From NCBI GenBank assembly GCA_025667525.1, contig CM046876.1, positions 479,466,557 through 479,530,556 on the forward strand: 64,000 nt of DNA. Reading direction: 5' to 3'. A program made the translations under genes and the position numbers. Every line of letters starts with the position of its first letter. Position 1 is the stretch's first letter. The DNA comes from Glebionis coronaria. Its lineage: Eukaryota; Streptophyta; Magnoliopsida; Asterales; Asteraceae. The notes below the pieces were generated by a model. The model saw only the letters and a program-made list of their open reading frames with translations, had not been told where the DNA came from and made no database searches. This document shows, one piece after another, positions 50,420 to 63,390 of this stretch.

Positions 50420-53314
50420 TATAACACCCCCAACAAATGCTATGCGCAGCGGAACTACAACATTTGGGTGCTACGCAGTTATCATCACGCATAAGCTATA
50501 TTAAACGACTCAAAGAGACGTAAAAGTTTAAACATAAATTTAAACATTATTAAAATCATACAAGTCTACAGTCTTTCCAAATCCCAAGATAATGCTAAAC
50601 AGAGTTTGCGTTAGGTCCCCACTGAATCTCAACCCAAAAGTACATTTTTGCTCACATGACAGAATAATAAAAAAAAAGTTTTAAGTTAATTAAGGGTGGA
50701 AAAACAAGTAGACCGCCAAGCCACAACAACTTCCATCCTCGCATGCTCCGCTGCTATCAACCTTGGTTACCTGAAACACATGCTTAAAACTGTCAACATA
50801 AAGGTTGAGCGAATCTATAGGTTTATCAAATCATAAGTTGAACATAAGTATTAAAAACCAATCATGATCATTCAATAGCATTGTCGCGCAAACAATCTAT
50901 TATTCAAGGATATGACAATTGTGTTTAAGTTCATGACACTAATCCGTTAACTCAATCACCCGCGTAATAATTACCGGCGTGATTCAGATGAAACCAGTGC
51001 CCCTACTAAAGGCATCAGTTGCAATTATACCTTATCTCTTATCACAATTTATCCGTCCGCAGGGGGTATCAACGTACTAGCCCTCGTCTCGGATAGGGTA
51101 GTCAACCCCATAGTACTATCAATTTGTATAAGCGGCTATTTCCCCCTTCGCAAGGGAAAGACAATAGTTAATAGTTCATGAAATTAGGGCCTTTTGCAAC
51201 TAGGTACTCAACACAATTTCAAGGCAACATTCGGGTCCAACAATCATTTATGACTTATGTTCATTTTCATTTAAATAGCATGTATCCCCCTCGCGTGTAA
51301 AAACATTTGAAATAAGTAAAGAGAGAGGCTATAGACTCACCTTGCGTAGTAGTAGTGGTTCTAGCGAAGACGTAACGAGAAATGTCACCGACGACGTGGA
51401 TGCCCGGGATAATCAAACACTTGACCTAAAAGTCAAAGTACGAAAACCAAATCAATACACCGCGTACATAATTGTACTAAACACACGCAATGCGAAACAC
51501 TTAATGCTTATGAAAACTCACGCCAAAATCAAACAAGTAGTTGTTACTAGACTTATACCATTTATCAATGTTATTAAAGTTACTATCCATTTTACGGTTT
51601 CGCCGATACTTACCAAAAGTATGGGCTGTTTTCCTAGACTTATACCCTTTTATAAAATTTGGGAAAATTCTCAAAAATACCTTAAGACCTGTAGAAAACC
51701 CATTTTTAATCCCATTAAAAGTTTTCGCTTTTACGACCCGTTACTCAACACATTACTAAACCTACGTTTTTCGGACTGATTTTGCACATTGACCAAGTTT
51801 GACTCATTTGACCCATTTGAAATATACCATTGACCCATACAACACCTAAGTCCAAAAATAGACTCACAAGTGCAGGTTTGAGACCAAAAATTAACTTTCA
51901 ATCATTTACCAAACTCTATCTATGGTCCCCGGGATTTGACCCAAAACCAAACATAATTTCGGATTATGTTGATTCTCATCTCCCGGTACACGTATTTTCA
52001 AAATAACATAACTTTTGACTCGTTTGGAGTTAAAAGCTCTATCTTATACCGAAACGAGCGTCTCGACGACCACTACAACTATATCCTACAATCACAACCT
52101 GGACCAAAAATTAAAACCACGAAAATAGCCCTAAACAATCTGTTTGAAAACGACTCATTCAAAATCACCTTTCTACTTGTTTTCAATCCATCCAAACATC
52201 ACCTAAACCTAGATTAACCACTCATACCCATTCCCAATCACCCAAACAGCCTATAACACTATAACAATCGAATCCTCATCAAAACCTAAAGCCTAAATCA
52301 TACATGCAATTGGTTCCATTCATTCAAAAACATCTAAAACACAATCCTAAACATGAACCCACAACACAAAACATCAAACTCATCAAACCACAACCAATCC
52401 CACTTTGGCCGTGGGTTTGGTGTAGCCAAAACACCCAAGAAAAACAACCCCCAACTCATTTTATTGAGGATTCATCCTTATAAACACATGAATTAAACAT
52501 GTGTACCATTTAATTAGACCAAAATCCATTTTTGTAAAATCATAAATTTTTGGAAAGATTTCTTGATTGCATGTGTGTTTTTGTTTGTGGGATTTACTTA
52601 CAAGGTGAATTAGAAGGTTGGTATTTGATTGGATTCTCCAAAAACCCAAGAAAAATAATGGTGGTGGTGGTTGTGTGGTGGGTGGCCGGCGGCCATAGGA
52701 GAGGGGAGAGGGGAACCCTAAAATTTTTGAATGAAAAATAGTGTGTGTGTTTTCCTTTCCATCTTTTTGTAAAAAGGGGAGGGGCCTTTCTTGCAATTTA
52801 GTTATTCTTTTGGCCTCACTTGTAAACGACTCTTATAAATAGCGGGAAACGACCTATTAGTCGACTTGAAAATTTTACGGAAGTCGGGGGTTGTCCCGAA
52901 CACTCGAAAATACTTTTAAATGGTTCAAACGCACACAAAACGAATATACACATGGTTCCGACTCGACTTAACACGTAATAAAAATAAAAATCTCGAAAAA
53001 CTCAAATATCGATCAATCGATAATAAAAGATAAATTTTGGGCATCCGTCGATATCGTAGTCGTCATCGGTTCTTCTTAAATCGTCAAATGTTAAAATTAC
53101 GACCGTAAACGTTGGTTTCAATTTAAACCGTCAAATATATAGCAAACGAAACTTCTTAAAAATTTCAAAAAAATTCGTAAAATAGGATTAAATAAATAAC
53201 GTTGGGCTCGGGATATCACATCCTCAAGTGAGTCGCGACTTAAGAGAGATGCTCATACTGAACAACTCTTGAGACAATAACTTAGCATCATACGGCACTT
53301 TCACGGGTATCACA
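50420..53314 (-). repeat. 5' LTR of the Ty3/gypsy element
   Basis: 2895 bp, nearly identical to 42142-45034. On the minus strand TGTGATACCCG is its start and GGGGGTGTTATA its end. Confidence 0.92.
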
Positions 53315-53795
53315 CTTGCTAACCAAAACTCTTAACAACCAAGTTACCTTATAAAATCCCTTGTTACTCCCAGGTAAATCCCATAACAAAATTATTCCCA
53401 AGTCTCCCAACAGACCACAACCAATTCTAGGCCAAAAATGTCTTGGCAGCATGCATAGTATATCAACTTTGCATGCTACAGTGCCTCATGATTTAGTAAA
53501 ACTAACTCATACTCACCTGTGGACACAATCTAGAATTGTGATAAGAGTATCATATGGATACCCAAACATCCTAAAGGTTCCTAAAACCTCCCCTTAAACT
53601 ACGATACATAAGTTGCCAAAAATATGCATGAACATAAAAAATTTATGTCAAGATAGGAATTGAAAATTCCAACAATCATCCATACATAAAAACTTGTCCA
53701 AATGCTTCTCCAATGATCCATAAGCAACTTTGTATCCAATGGTATACTGCTAACACCATCTGCACATTTAGATTGAAAACCACAAAACTAACATT

Positions 53796-53925
53796 GTTGC
53801 TGACAACGCCCCGATAACACATGACAGCGTTGAGGGAAGCTTTGTCAGCGTTAGACAATTATATTGCTGACAACGTTACAAAAACACTTATCAGCGTTCA
53901 AGCAACCTTTGTCAGTGTTAGAAAA
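53796..53925. repeat. GTCARCGY microrepeat cluster in copia spacer, right part
   Basis: Six copies, for example GACAACGCCCC, GACAGCGTTGAG, TGTCAGCGTTAG and TATCAGCGTTCAAG. This cluster and 41860-41985 were within about 900 bp of each other before the gypsy insertion. Confidence 0.85.
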
Positions 53926-54012
53926 ATATACTGGAACATCTAAATCATCAATAAGACTAATAACAATGCATCATCCTGTACATACTTTTACAAAAAGACT
54001 CCAAAACACATA

Positions 54013-54776
54013 TTATGTGAGATTGATCATTCCAATACTTGTTAACAAGTATTGAAATCTCCCAGCATCAAAAGGTTTAGTTAGTAAATCTGACACATTC
54101 TCCTCAGTGTCAATCCTATCTGGTTGTATTAAACCTTTTTCAAAACAATCTCTTATAAAATGGTGTCTAATTTCTATATGTTTAGTTTTAGAATGATGTA
54201 CAGGATTCTTAATGATGCATAAAGTGCTGTTATTGTCAACAAATATCTTGGTATGCATGAAATTATACCCATAGTCCAACAGCTGGTTCTGAATCCACAA
54301 AACTTGTCCACAACAAGCAGTTGCAGCCACATACTCAACTTCAGTTGTAGAATTAGCCACCACTGTTTGTTTCTTGCATTGCCAAGATATCAACCTGCTC
54401 CCAAGAAACTGACATCCACCAGTTGTGGATTTCCTATCAAATTTATCACCTCCATAGTCACTATCTGAATATGCAATCAGCTCCAATGGTGAATCCTTTG
54501 GGTACCACAAACCAAGACCAGGATAACATCTTAGGTACCTAAAGATCCGCTTCACAGCATAAAGGTGACATTCTTTGGGAGTCACTTGATGGCGTGCACA
54601 AGCACACACAGCAAACGTGATATCGGGTCTGGAGGCTGTAAGATACATCAAGGATCCAATCATGGATCTATAGTGCTTGACATCAACATCTTTCCCATCT
54701 CCAATCTTTCCCCAAGGGTGTTCTCTATCCATAGGAGTAGTAGCCCTCTTTTCATGTGGAGAAAAGCCAAAATTCT
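54013..54776 (-). pseudogene. Ty1/copia RNase H and end of pol (truncated by Athila)
   Basis: The minus-strand frame contains HYRSMIGSLMYLTASRPDI, CACARHQVTPKECHLYAVKR, IAYSDSDYGGDKFDRKSTTG, TVVANSTTEVEYVAA, FVDNNSTLCIIKNPVHHSKT and IEIRHHFIRD, ending SIGMINLT. This is the standard Ty1/copia RNase H block (YSDxDYAG, then ST(A/E)AEY), which removes RNA from the hybrid during reverse transcription. The usual Ala-Glu-Tyr is Val-Glu-Tyr here. The frame itself is open, but it begins inside the Athila LTR at 54777, which separates it from the reverse transcriptase. Confidence 0.88.
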
Positions 54777-56494
54777 TGATACAAATGATTTTGCTAGGGT
54801 TCGGATTTAGTTCTCGGTATCTCCTCGAATTGATCACGGCTCTAAGTGGAATGATTTGTTCTTGGTTAATAAAAAAGGTGTTGGTTTGTTTATCTACTTT
54901 GGACTAATGACAAATAAGTAAGTGTCGAAGAGTAAAATTAAAGCTTTAAAAGATTAAACTAAATTGACAAGTTAAAAATAAATGTTTGAAAACTTAAAGG
55001 CAAAATGAGAAAAACACTTGAACACTTAATAAAACTAACACTTAAAACTTTGTAAAACTTTAAAATTTAATCCATCGGAATATAGAATTGCAAAGCTATC
55101 GGAATGTCAAAATCATGCCATCGGAATATAACTAAAACCATCCATCGGAATCCCAGATCGGAATGTTCCATCGGAATAAGTGTCAAAACAATCCATCGAA
55201 ATACAAAACTGTAAGCTATCGGAATATGGTCTATCGCAATGATGTCTTATCGGAATGATCTAGATCGGAATATGGTAAATTAAAATTGGCCAGAGTTTCG
55301 ACTTAAAATAGAACCTTAGTCCCGTCGGAATGTACGATCGCAATGAGCGATCGCAATCCCAGATCGGAATAAGGGGAAATGACACCCGATCGCAAAGTAA
55401 AACCCTCTTGGGTTATTGCGATCAAAAGCAGGAAACCCGTCGGAATGTGTAAGAACCCTTGGATTGCGATGAAATGCAAAACTAATCCGAAAATGGTGAA
55501 AAGCTAAAACTTCAATAAGCACGAACAATAAGCTATTTTAATCGAGACTTAAACACTTCAAAAAGATTAAATTTGACAACTTTTGAAAACGTAAATTCAT
55601 AAACTTTATAAACGAAACTTTTGAATGACTAAAACATATATGAAATCCGAAAACCAATAAGCTAAAACAAGCAATAAGCCAATAAGCATAGAAGGCCTAT
55701 AGCTTATACGTGCGAGAGCTTAAAAAGAAACAAGAAAGATTAAACTTTTATCACGAACTCATCCACAAATCCAAACCGTATGAAATGAGACAATCGGATC
55801 AAGGATTTAGGTAAACTAAGAAAAGTAGAAGAAGATTAAAGAACTTAAAAGCTTAACTTGAATAAGATTAATGAAATCCAAAGTACAAAGATTAAAGAAA
55901 GCCTAAATTTAAAAGATGAAAACAAAGAAAAAGTTTAGTGAGAGAAAGTTTGGAACTTTCTCTCTCTAAAACTAAAAAAATGAAAAACTAACTAAGTAAG
56001 TGTCTCTAAAATTGTGAAGTGGGATCTTTATATAGGCGTGTGATATGGGCTTGTGTATGGGCTTTGGTATCGGGCTTCTTTTCTTCTTTCTTCTTTAGTC
56101 TTTACGTTTCTTTAAATAAACGTTTCCGACTTTGGATTTTGCAAAGTGTCGGTGAATAATTCCAACTCGTCTTATAATCCTTTGTTTAATAGACTCGAGT
56201 TCTTCGACATATATGAATCTTCCGTCTTTGGCCTTTTCTTCGATAAATCTTCAAATAGGCGCAATGACTTCAAATCTTTTGCATCTCTTGGACAATAGAC
56301 TTCGTCTTGAGTCTTTTTCCTCGATAAAACCCGTGCAATCCCATGTTTTCTTCAATATTCATCCGGTTGGCTCTGAAAACACAATAAACACAAAAACCAC
56401 GCATAATTCCAAACAAATGATATTAAATACGTGTTTTGGTCTTGTTTTTAGTAAGAAATAAGTGGTAAAAGGATGGGTGTTTACACACCTATCA
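54777..56494 (-). repeat. Athila 3' LTR
   Basis: 1718 bp; on the minus strand TGATAGGTGTGTAAACACCC ... TTTGTATCA, with TGATA/TATCA inverted ends. It follows AAGTGTAGGGGATT, the polypurine tract at 56508-56495. The centre holds an ATCGGAAT microrepeat cluster. Confidence 0.75.
55070..55450. repeat. ATCGGAAT microrepeat cluster in the Athila LTR
   Basis: Around twenty copies of (C/T)ATCGGAAT(A/G/C) and near variants (ATCGCAAT, GTCGGAAT) within 380 bp, irregularly spaced at 8-35 bp. Confidence 0.88.
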
Positions 56495-56508
56495 AATCCC
56501 CTACACTT

Positions 56509-58367
56509 AACCATTGCCATGCCCTCATGCAATGCTTAGCGATAAAGAAAGTTTACACTTTCCTCATAATCAATCAACCTTGGCCTTATTAAAATACTAT
56601 TAAACAAAAATTAAAGTACTAAGAGAAATTAAAACTTTAAAGTAAACAAAAGGATAGAAAATAGCTATGTGGAAATAACTTGCAAAGGGATCAAGGACTT
56701 ACATTAGGGCTTCGGTGCTGCGACGATTTATCACCCTCAAGTTTCACGTTCCCCAAACTAAGCTTAAAAACGAGATCATTGTTATTATAAGTTAGCATAT
56801 CAAACACTTACACACATGGCTTAATTAGATGCTTAAACTCCCTTATTCCTAGGTGTATCTCTTATATTTTATTTTTGTCTTAGAATGATCATGAAGATGC
56901 ATTTATGGACTTATTTCGATAGTTTATTTAGGCTGAAAGCAAAGTAGGACGATTTGATCAATAGTTAGCTAAAGGACAAAATCTCTTAAAACTGCTTCTC
57001 GGGATATCAAAAAGTTCATATCTTGGCATAACTCGGTTCACGATTTGAGACCTTTCTCGGGCCGATATTTGGCATGTACTTCATACTTCATATCTTGAGA
57101 GACGTTCTTGAGATAATGGTCTTCTCATCGTTAATAGAGTTTCTTCACTTGGAGACTTTTGAGGGGTACTCCAACTTTGTTGACCACGACTTCATGATTA
57201 TTTCTTCAATCTCTAATTGGGATTTTGAGATACAACGATCCGCCTCCTTTTCGGACTTGGATCTATTTATCCTCATACCTTGTTAGGGTCTTTTCGGATA
57301 GACTTCTCCATGATCTTTATGGGAGTTGATTGCTTTTCGTCGTGAGTCTTGATCCTTCATATTGATTTTGGGAATAATGCTTTTCACATCACTTTGGATC
57401 TTCAGTAATAAAATTGAATCCTCATGCCTTGTTAGGGCCTTTTCGGACTCGCCAATCTTCGCGCCCCGCTTCATAAGTTATGCCTTGGCTATGAACTCTT
57501 ATCATTATCGAGCAACTTTTAAATGATCTTGGGCTAGAAGCTAAGTAACTTTTCAAATCGTACGACCTTACTTATTGCAGATAAATTATTAGCAAGTGAT
57601 GGGAGAATAGGCAGATAATTACACCAAGTGAGCTTGTGCAAGAATACCGACTTATAATTGACTCTATCATTTCTCGTTCTCCACAATTTAAAATCTCAAG
57701 TAGTGAGACTCGTGGATGCTTAGCCTAATAAACCAATTAAGGTCTACATGGTTAAGGATACTAGCTAGAATAAACTTAAATAAGTCTATTCGGGTTGAGT
57801 CAAAATAATCGCAACGGGCCTAATATGTCAAAGACTTCTAAACTAGCTACACCACTTTATTAATATTTTTGACTTTATTGCGGGGTATATACATATGAAA
57901 GCAACAATAAAAATTGAAAAAGATGATTTTCCGGTTAAATGAAGGCATTTTCAAGGAAAAGTCCACTTAAAACTTCGATAGAAGTCCCCCTACACTTAAG
58001 ATAAACATTGTCCTCAATGTTTAAGCATGTGGGAAAAGTCTCCCCTACACTTATGACATTGTGCACGTTGGTTAAATCAAGTTAAGGAAGAGACGACTAA
58101 AGTGATCAATTTCAAATGTGAGTATGAAGAAAATTGAATCACGATAGTTGAGAGATAGAACCGGATTTCGGATAACACGGGAGCACGGTTCTTCAGAAAT
58201 TCCAAGAGTGCACTTATCCCTGTAATCACATCACCACACAAATACAAACACCTATATAGGTCCCCCTATACTTAGGAGGTTAAAACATAAAAGGATAGAT
58301 ACTCGGGTTGCCTCCCGAGGAGCGCTTGTTTTTTATAACCGAGTCACGAGCTTGACTCGACCCAAAA
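56509..58367 (-). other. Athila region between pol and 3' LTR
   Basis: No env-like frame can be read. It contains CATTGAGGACAATGTT and AAGTGTAGGGGGACTTC (about 57985-58020, minus strand), a second polypurine-like block usual in this lineage. A repeat of CTTGTTAGGG.CTTTTCGGA occurs at 57278-57298 and 57427-57447. Confidence 0.55.
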
Positions 58368-60137
58368 TTAGTTCATGGGGAACGTGGTGAGGGATGGAAT
58401 CATCTCCTGAGAGATGTCCTCACCAAAGTACAACTTAACTCGTTGGCCATTCACCTTAAAATTCGGTCCATTAGGTTGAGCGAGCTCGAGAGTACCATAT
58501 GGAAAATTTTGGGCAATGGTGAATGGGCCGGACCAACGAGATTTCAGCTTGCCCGAAAAGATTTTCAACCGAGAGTTAAAGAGTAAAACTTTGTCTTCAA
58601 CTTGGAACTCTCGGTTCTTAATCTTAGAGTCGTGAATGAGCTTAGTCTTCTCCTTATAGATTAAAGAATTTTCATAAGCCTCATTACGGAGTTCATTCAG
58701 CTCATTGAGTTGGATCTTGCGTAGGTCATTGGCTTTGTTGATATCAAAATTAGCCCACTTCAAGGCCCAGTAAACCTTGTGCTCCAACTCAATGGGGAGG
58801 TGGCATGCTTTCCCGTACACGAGATGATATGGTGTACAACCAATCAGAGTCTTGTATGCGATACGAAAAGCCCACAAAGCATCATCAAGTTTATCAGCCC
58901 ATGAGGCACGATACTCTCCCACGGTTCTTTCGAGAATTCGCTTTAATCCTCGGTTGGATATTTCAGCCTGGCCATTAGTTTGTGGGTGGTAAGCGGTGGA
59001 AAGACGATGATTTACACCATACTTAGCCATGACTCTAGCAAATTGGTCGTTGCAAAAATGAGTCCCGTGATCACTAATAATGGCACGAGGCACACCGAAT
59101 CTAGCGAATATCGATTTCAAAAAGTTACAAACCACCCTTGCGTCATTAGTGGGTAAAGCTTTGGCTTAAACCCATTTGGAGACGTAGTCAACGGCTACAA
59201 GGATGTATTTATTTCCTTTAGATGAAGGGAATGGCCCCATAAAGTCGATACCCCAAACATCAAAGATTTCACATTCTTGTATGAAATTCTGAGGCATCTC
59301 GTCTGTATGTGTGATCTTGCCTTGTTTTTGGCAAGCATCACAATGTTTAACCATCTCGTGAGCATCACGGTAAATGGTGGGCCAATAAAATCCCGATTCA
59401 AACACTTTTTTGGCGGTGTAGTTGGGACCAAAGTGACCACCGGTGGGTCCTTTGTGGCAAGCGTCAAGGATTTCTAAAGCTGCTGGTCCATCAACACATC
59501 GGCGAATGATCAAATCAGCACATTGTTTGAATAGATACGGGTCATCCCAAAAGTAAGTCGTAATGTCTTTGAAGAACTTTTTCTTTTGCTGGGATGTTAA
59601 CCCGTCAACGAGAATTCCACCCGCCAAGTAGTTTGCAATGTCCGCAAACCACGGGGTTTCATCAGAAGTCGAGTTGATAGACATTAAGGTCTCCAAGGGA
59701 AAAGAATCATTGATTTCTTTGTTCGGATGATCCCCTTGGTAAGGATCCTCAAGTCTACTGAGATGATCCGCGGCTAGGTTTTCAGCTCCTTTTTTATCGC
59801 GAATTTCGATGTTAAATTCTTGGAGTACCAAATCCCAGCGAAGAAGTCTTGGTTTGGAATCTTGCTTAGTCAACAAGTACTTCAACGCGGAATGATCGGT
59901 GTAAACGATTGTGGTGGAAAGGACAAGATAGGGGCGGAATTTTTCAAAGGCATAGACAACAGCTAAAAGCTCTTTTTCGGTTGTCGTGTAATGCAATTGA
60001 GCCCCAGTCATTGTCTTGCTAGCGTAATGGATTGGTTGGAAGTGTTTGTTCACTCTTTGGCCGAAAACCGCTCCAATAGCAAAGTCGCTAGCATCGCACA
60101 TCAACTCAAAAGGCAGCTCCCAATTAGGGGTAACCAA
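58368..60137 (-). pseudogene. Athila RNase H and integrase
   Basis: RNase H residues are visible: Asp in [14 protein letters not shown], Glu in [14 protein letters not shown] and Asp in [10 protein letters not shown]. The integrase zinc region ([11 protein letters not shown] ... [10 protein letters not shown]) is followed by the catalytic Asp in [12 protein letters not shown], a TAA at 59163-59165 after YVSKWV, Asp in IISDHGTHFCND and Glu in NGQAEISNRG. A GPF motif (RWSGPFTIAQNF) lies near the C-terminus and the frame ends TTFPMN. Only the single TAA breaks this part. It continues from the reverse transcriptase through a frameshift near 60215. Confidence 0.9.
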
Positions 60138-61767
60138 GACGGGTGCCTTAGTTAGCTTATCCTTAAGCGAGGTGAAGGCTTCGATACACTCTTTGGAAAA
60201 GATAAAAGCAGTATCTTTTCCAAGAGGTCGGTCATCGGGCGAGCGATTTGAGAAAAATCTTTGATGAATCGACGGTAAAAGCCCGCATGACCAAGGAAAC
60301 TTCTCACACCCTTCACTGTTGAAGGTGGAGGCAACTTAGCGATAACATCGACTTTAGCACGGTCTACTTCGAGACCGGCTTTGGAAATTTTGTGTCCTAA
60401 CACGATGCCCTCTTTTACCATGAAATGGCATTTTTCCCAATTAAGAAAAAGGCGAGTGTCTTCACACCGCTTAAGCATACGTTCTAAATTGGCAAGGCAA
60501 GCAGAAAAAGAATCACCATAAACCGAGAAATCATCCATGAATACTTCCATAGTGTCTTCCGCCATGTCATGGAAGATAGCCATCATACACCTTTGGAACG
60601 TCCCAGGAGCATTACATAAACCAAAAGGCATGCGTTTGTAAGCAAATGTTCCATAGGGACAAGTGAATGTGGTCTTTTCTTGGTCCTTGGGATCGATGGG
60701 AATTTGAAAATACCCAGAGAAACCGTCTAAGAAGCAGTAATAGTCATTACCAGCTAGACGCTCGAGCATTTGATCCATGAAGGGAAGAGGAAAGTGGTCT
60801 TTTCTCGTGGCATCATTGAGCTTGCGATAATCAATACAAACTCTCCACCCAGTAACGAGACGAGTGGGAATCAACTCGTTGTGTTCATTGGAAAAACGGT
60901 TATTCCGCCCTTCTTGGGCACACAATGGACGGGACTTACCCACGACGAATCTGAAATAGGGTAAATCAAGCCGGCATCTAGAAGTTTGATAACCTCTTGT
61001 TTGATGACGTCATGAATTCGAGGATTAACCCTTCTTTGGCTCTGGATTGCGGGTTTAAAGTCATCTTCCATGAGAATCTTGTGAGTACAAAAGTTCGGAT
61101 CAATTCCGCGGATATCGGAAATTTTCCAAGCAATTGCCTTCTTATGATCTTTAAGCACGGCGATGAGGCGAGATTTTTCTTCTTCTTTCAAGTCCTTCGC
61201 GATGATGACAGGCGACTTCTTGTTTTCTTCAAGGAACACGTACTCGAGATGGGGCGGCAACTCTTTAAGTTCTAAATCTGGAGGATTTTCGATGGGAGGC
61301 GTTTTCAAAGTCGGAGCATCGATAGCAATAACCGTGGGAGATGGTGGAGAAAGATTGTCTTCTTTGAGAAGGTTTTCAAAGAAACGCATGTCTTCATCCC
61401 AATCAGTGGGAGAATCGTCATTTGCTAAGTTCACATCTCCCATGGTGGCTTCAAGATCTTTCCAAAAGAAATCACTTTCTCCAAATAGAGACAGTGATGA
61501 ATCAATAGAGGAAACGGTCTCAACATTGGGAAGAGAGGTAGGAATATTTTTACAAGCATCGATAAAGTGTTCTTCACAAGCCTCATCCAGAACGTCAATA
61601 CAATTAACACTCTCATATGAATAAGGTTGTTTAGACAACTTTCCCATGTTGAAGACGATTTTATCGTCGCCCACTCTCATGATAAGCTCACCGGCTTCAA
61701 CATCGATGAGAGTGCGACCGGTCCTCAAGAATGGACGACCAACGATCAATGGCACACGAGGGTCCAT
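60138..61767 (-). pseudogene. Athila protease end and reverse transcriptase
   Basis: The region starts MDPRVPLIVGRPFLRTGR, the end of the protease-like domain. It continues with an acidic linker, then SRLIAVLKDHKKAIAWKISD, INPRIHDV-type and SWVSPVHCVPKKGGITV. A one-base frameshift near 60890 moves the frame to ELIPTRLVTGWRVCIDYRKL, FMDQMLERLAGNDYYCFLDG, FGLCNAPGTFQRCM and the catalytic VFMDDFSVYGDSF (the xxDD box), then [21 protein letters not shown] missing base near 60215 shifts it again before RNase H. Reverse transcriptase copies element RNA to DNA. All core motifs are present, so the copy died recently or piecemeal. Confidence 0.9.
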
Positions 61768-63390
61768 GTCCTAGTCAACGACAACGAAATCGGCAAGAAA
61801 AGTGAAGTTGTCGACTCCTACAAAGACGTCTTCGGCTATCCCCACTGGATAAGCAACCGTACGGTTAGCTAATTCCAAAGTCATTTTGGTGGGGACTAGC
61901 TCAGGGAGAGATAATTGCTTCCAAACGCTTAGAGGCATTAGATTAATACTGGCACCTAGATCGGCTAGGGCCATGTAATTCTCTACTCCCGGGAAGTTAC
62001 AAGGGATTAAGAAACGACCCGGATCACCAAGCTTGGTTGGCAATTTCCTTAAGAGTACTGCAGAGCAATTCTCATTAAGTTGGGTGTTAGCAATATCAAG
62101 AAGCTTCTCCTTGTCGCTAAGAAGATCTTTGAACATTTTCGCGTACTTAGGCATGTGAGCGAGAGCCTCAGCAAAGGAGATGTTGAAATTCAATTGTTTA
62201 AACATTTTTAGAAAGTTCGAAACCTGAATATCATCCTTGCTTTTGAGCTTCTCTTTCCTCAACCTTGATGGATAAGGTATGTCGGAAGAAGAGGAAGGCT
62301 TTGGGAGAATAGGATCACTCACATCCTTGGGTGGAGGAGGGGTAGAAGTAAGAGGCGGAGAAATTGGGGAGGTAGAAGGCTGAGGAATAGGAGCAGGTGA
62401 CTTGTTTTCCTTAGTCACAATCACCGGTGGAGGTATAGGAAGCTCGGGTTCCTTGGTACCTTTGCCACTGCGAGTGGTGATTGCTTTCATCTCCCCTCTT
62501 GGATTCGCAACGGTGTTACTCGGAAGAGTACCCGAAGAAGAGGGTTGAATACCTTGGAAGAAACTAGCCATCATGTTCTTTAAGTCATTCGTTTGACTAT
62601 CCAAAGTGTTTCTCATATCAGCTCTCAGATCGTTCCCCTGTTTCACCCGATCTGCTTTCAAGTTGCGCACTTCCTGTTGGAGATTTTCCACGATCACATC
62701 ATTAGTCCTCATGTAGGTTCCAATGTCTTGGTGTAATGCGGTGGGTTGGTTGGAAGGAGCATTGTATGCGGGTGGTTGATAAGCAGGTTGCTGGTAAACT
62801 TGGTTGTTTCTTTGAGGTGGATTTTGTTGTTTGTGAGGTGGTATGTATGGTCCACGAGATAGTTGTTGTTGTTGAGGAGGGCGGTTGAGGTTTTGTTGTT
62901 GGTTTGGGTTGTTAGGAGTAAAACCGGGTGGTGAGAGATAGTTGTTGGAGCGGTAGCTAAGCAGGTTGCGGTCACCTTGAGGACGAGCTTGATAAGCGGG
63001 TTGAGGATAGGTACCGTATGCTGCATTCACATTCTCAGAAGGGTAGTCTTGGGTGGCAGTACAAGTGGTGTAAGAGTGAGGACCCCCGCATATTTCACAT
63101 GGTTGGCTAACAGCATTGACTTGAGCGTTTTTAGCATTGATGTTGTTGGTGTTGCTGGCGGTTTGGGTAGCAAGCGATTCAAGAAGCGCAGTGATTTTGT
63201 CAATTCGCTTGTCGCTGTCACTAGTAGTAGCACTAGCGACATTGGTCCGAACACTCTTGGTTTTCACACGAGACTTATTCTCAATGACATCCCAATCAGC
63301 ATTGCAAGTCTTAGCCAAAAGATTACCCCCCGAGGCACTGTTTAGTGAATCTTGGTTGTTCATGCTTAAACCATTATAAAAAGTGTTAAT
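61768..63390 (-). pseudogene. Athila gag C-terminal part and protease
   Basis: In frame with the gag N-terminus after a TAA (63388-63390): INTFYNGLSMNNQDSLNSAS. A zinc-knuckle-like CEICGGPHSYTTC follows near 63080, then a Gln/Asn/Pro-rich stretch and a coiled, charged segment (62640-62560). A Pro-rich linker leads to RKEKLKSKDDIQVSNFLKMF and the protease motif ADLGASINLMPLSVWKQL near 61940 (Asp-Leu-Gly-Ala in place of Asp-Thr-Gly, as usual in Athila). The frame ends at TAG 61771-61773 in FVVVD. Confidence 0.85.

Larger units (their letters stand above)
42142..53314 (-). mobile_element. Ty3/gypsy LTR retrotransposon, 11.17 kb, near-identical LTRs, degraded interior
   Basis: Two copies of a 2.9-kb sequence (42142-45034 and 50420-53314) flank a 5.4-kb interior. 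CTTGC occurs directly outside both (42137-42141 and 53315-53319), a 5-bp target duplication. On the minus strand the LTR starts TGTGATACCCGTGAAAG directly after a polypurine tract. The primer site lies next to the 5' LTR at 50417-50401. The interior keeps only an integrase C-terminal remnant. It inserted into the copia spacer. Confidence 0.92.

Noticed and set aside
42142..53314. Tandem or segmental duplication of 2.9 kb
   Set aside because: The 5-bp target duplication, primer site and polypurine tract identify the copies as LTRs.
54777..54837. N-terminal 20 residues of the copia RNase H ORF
   Set aside because: They come from the Athila LTR, not from copia; the fusion is created by the insertion.
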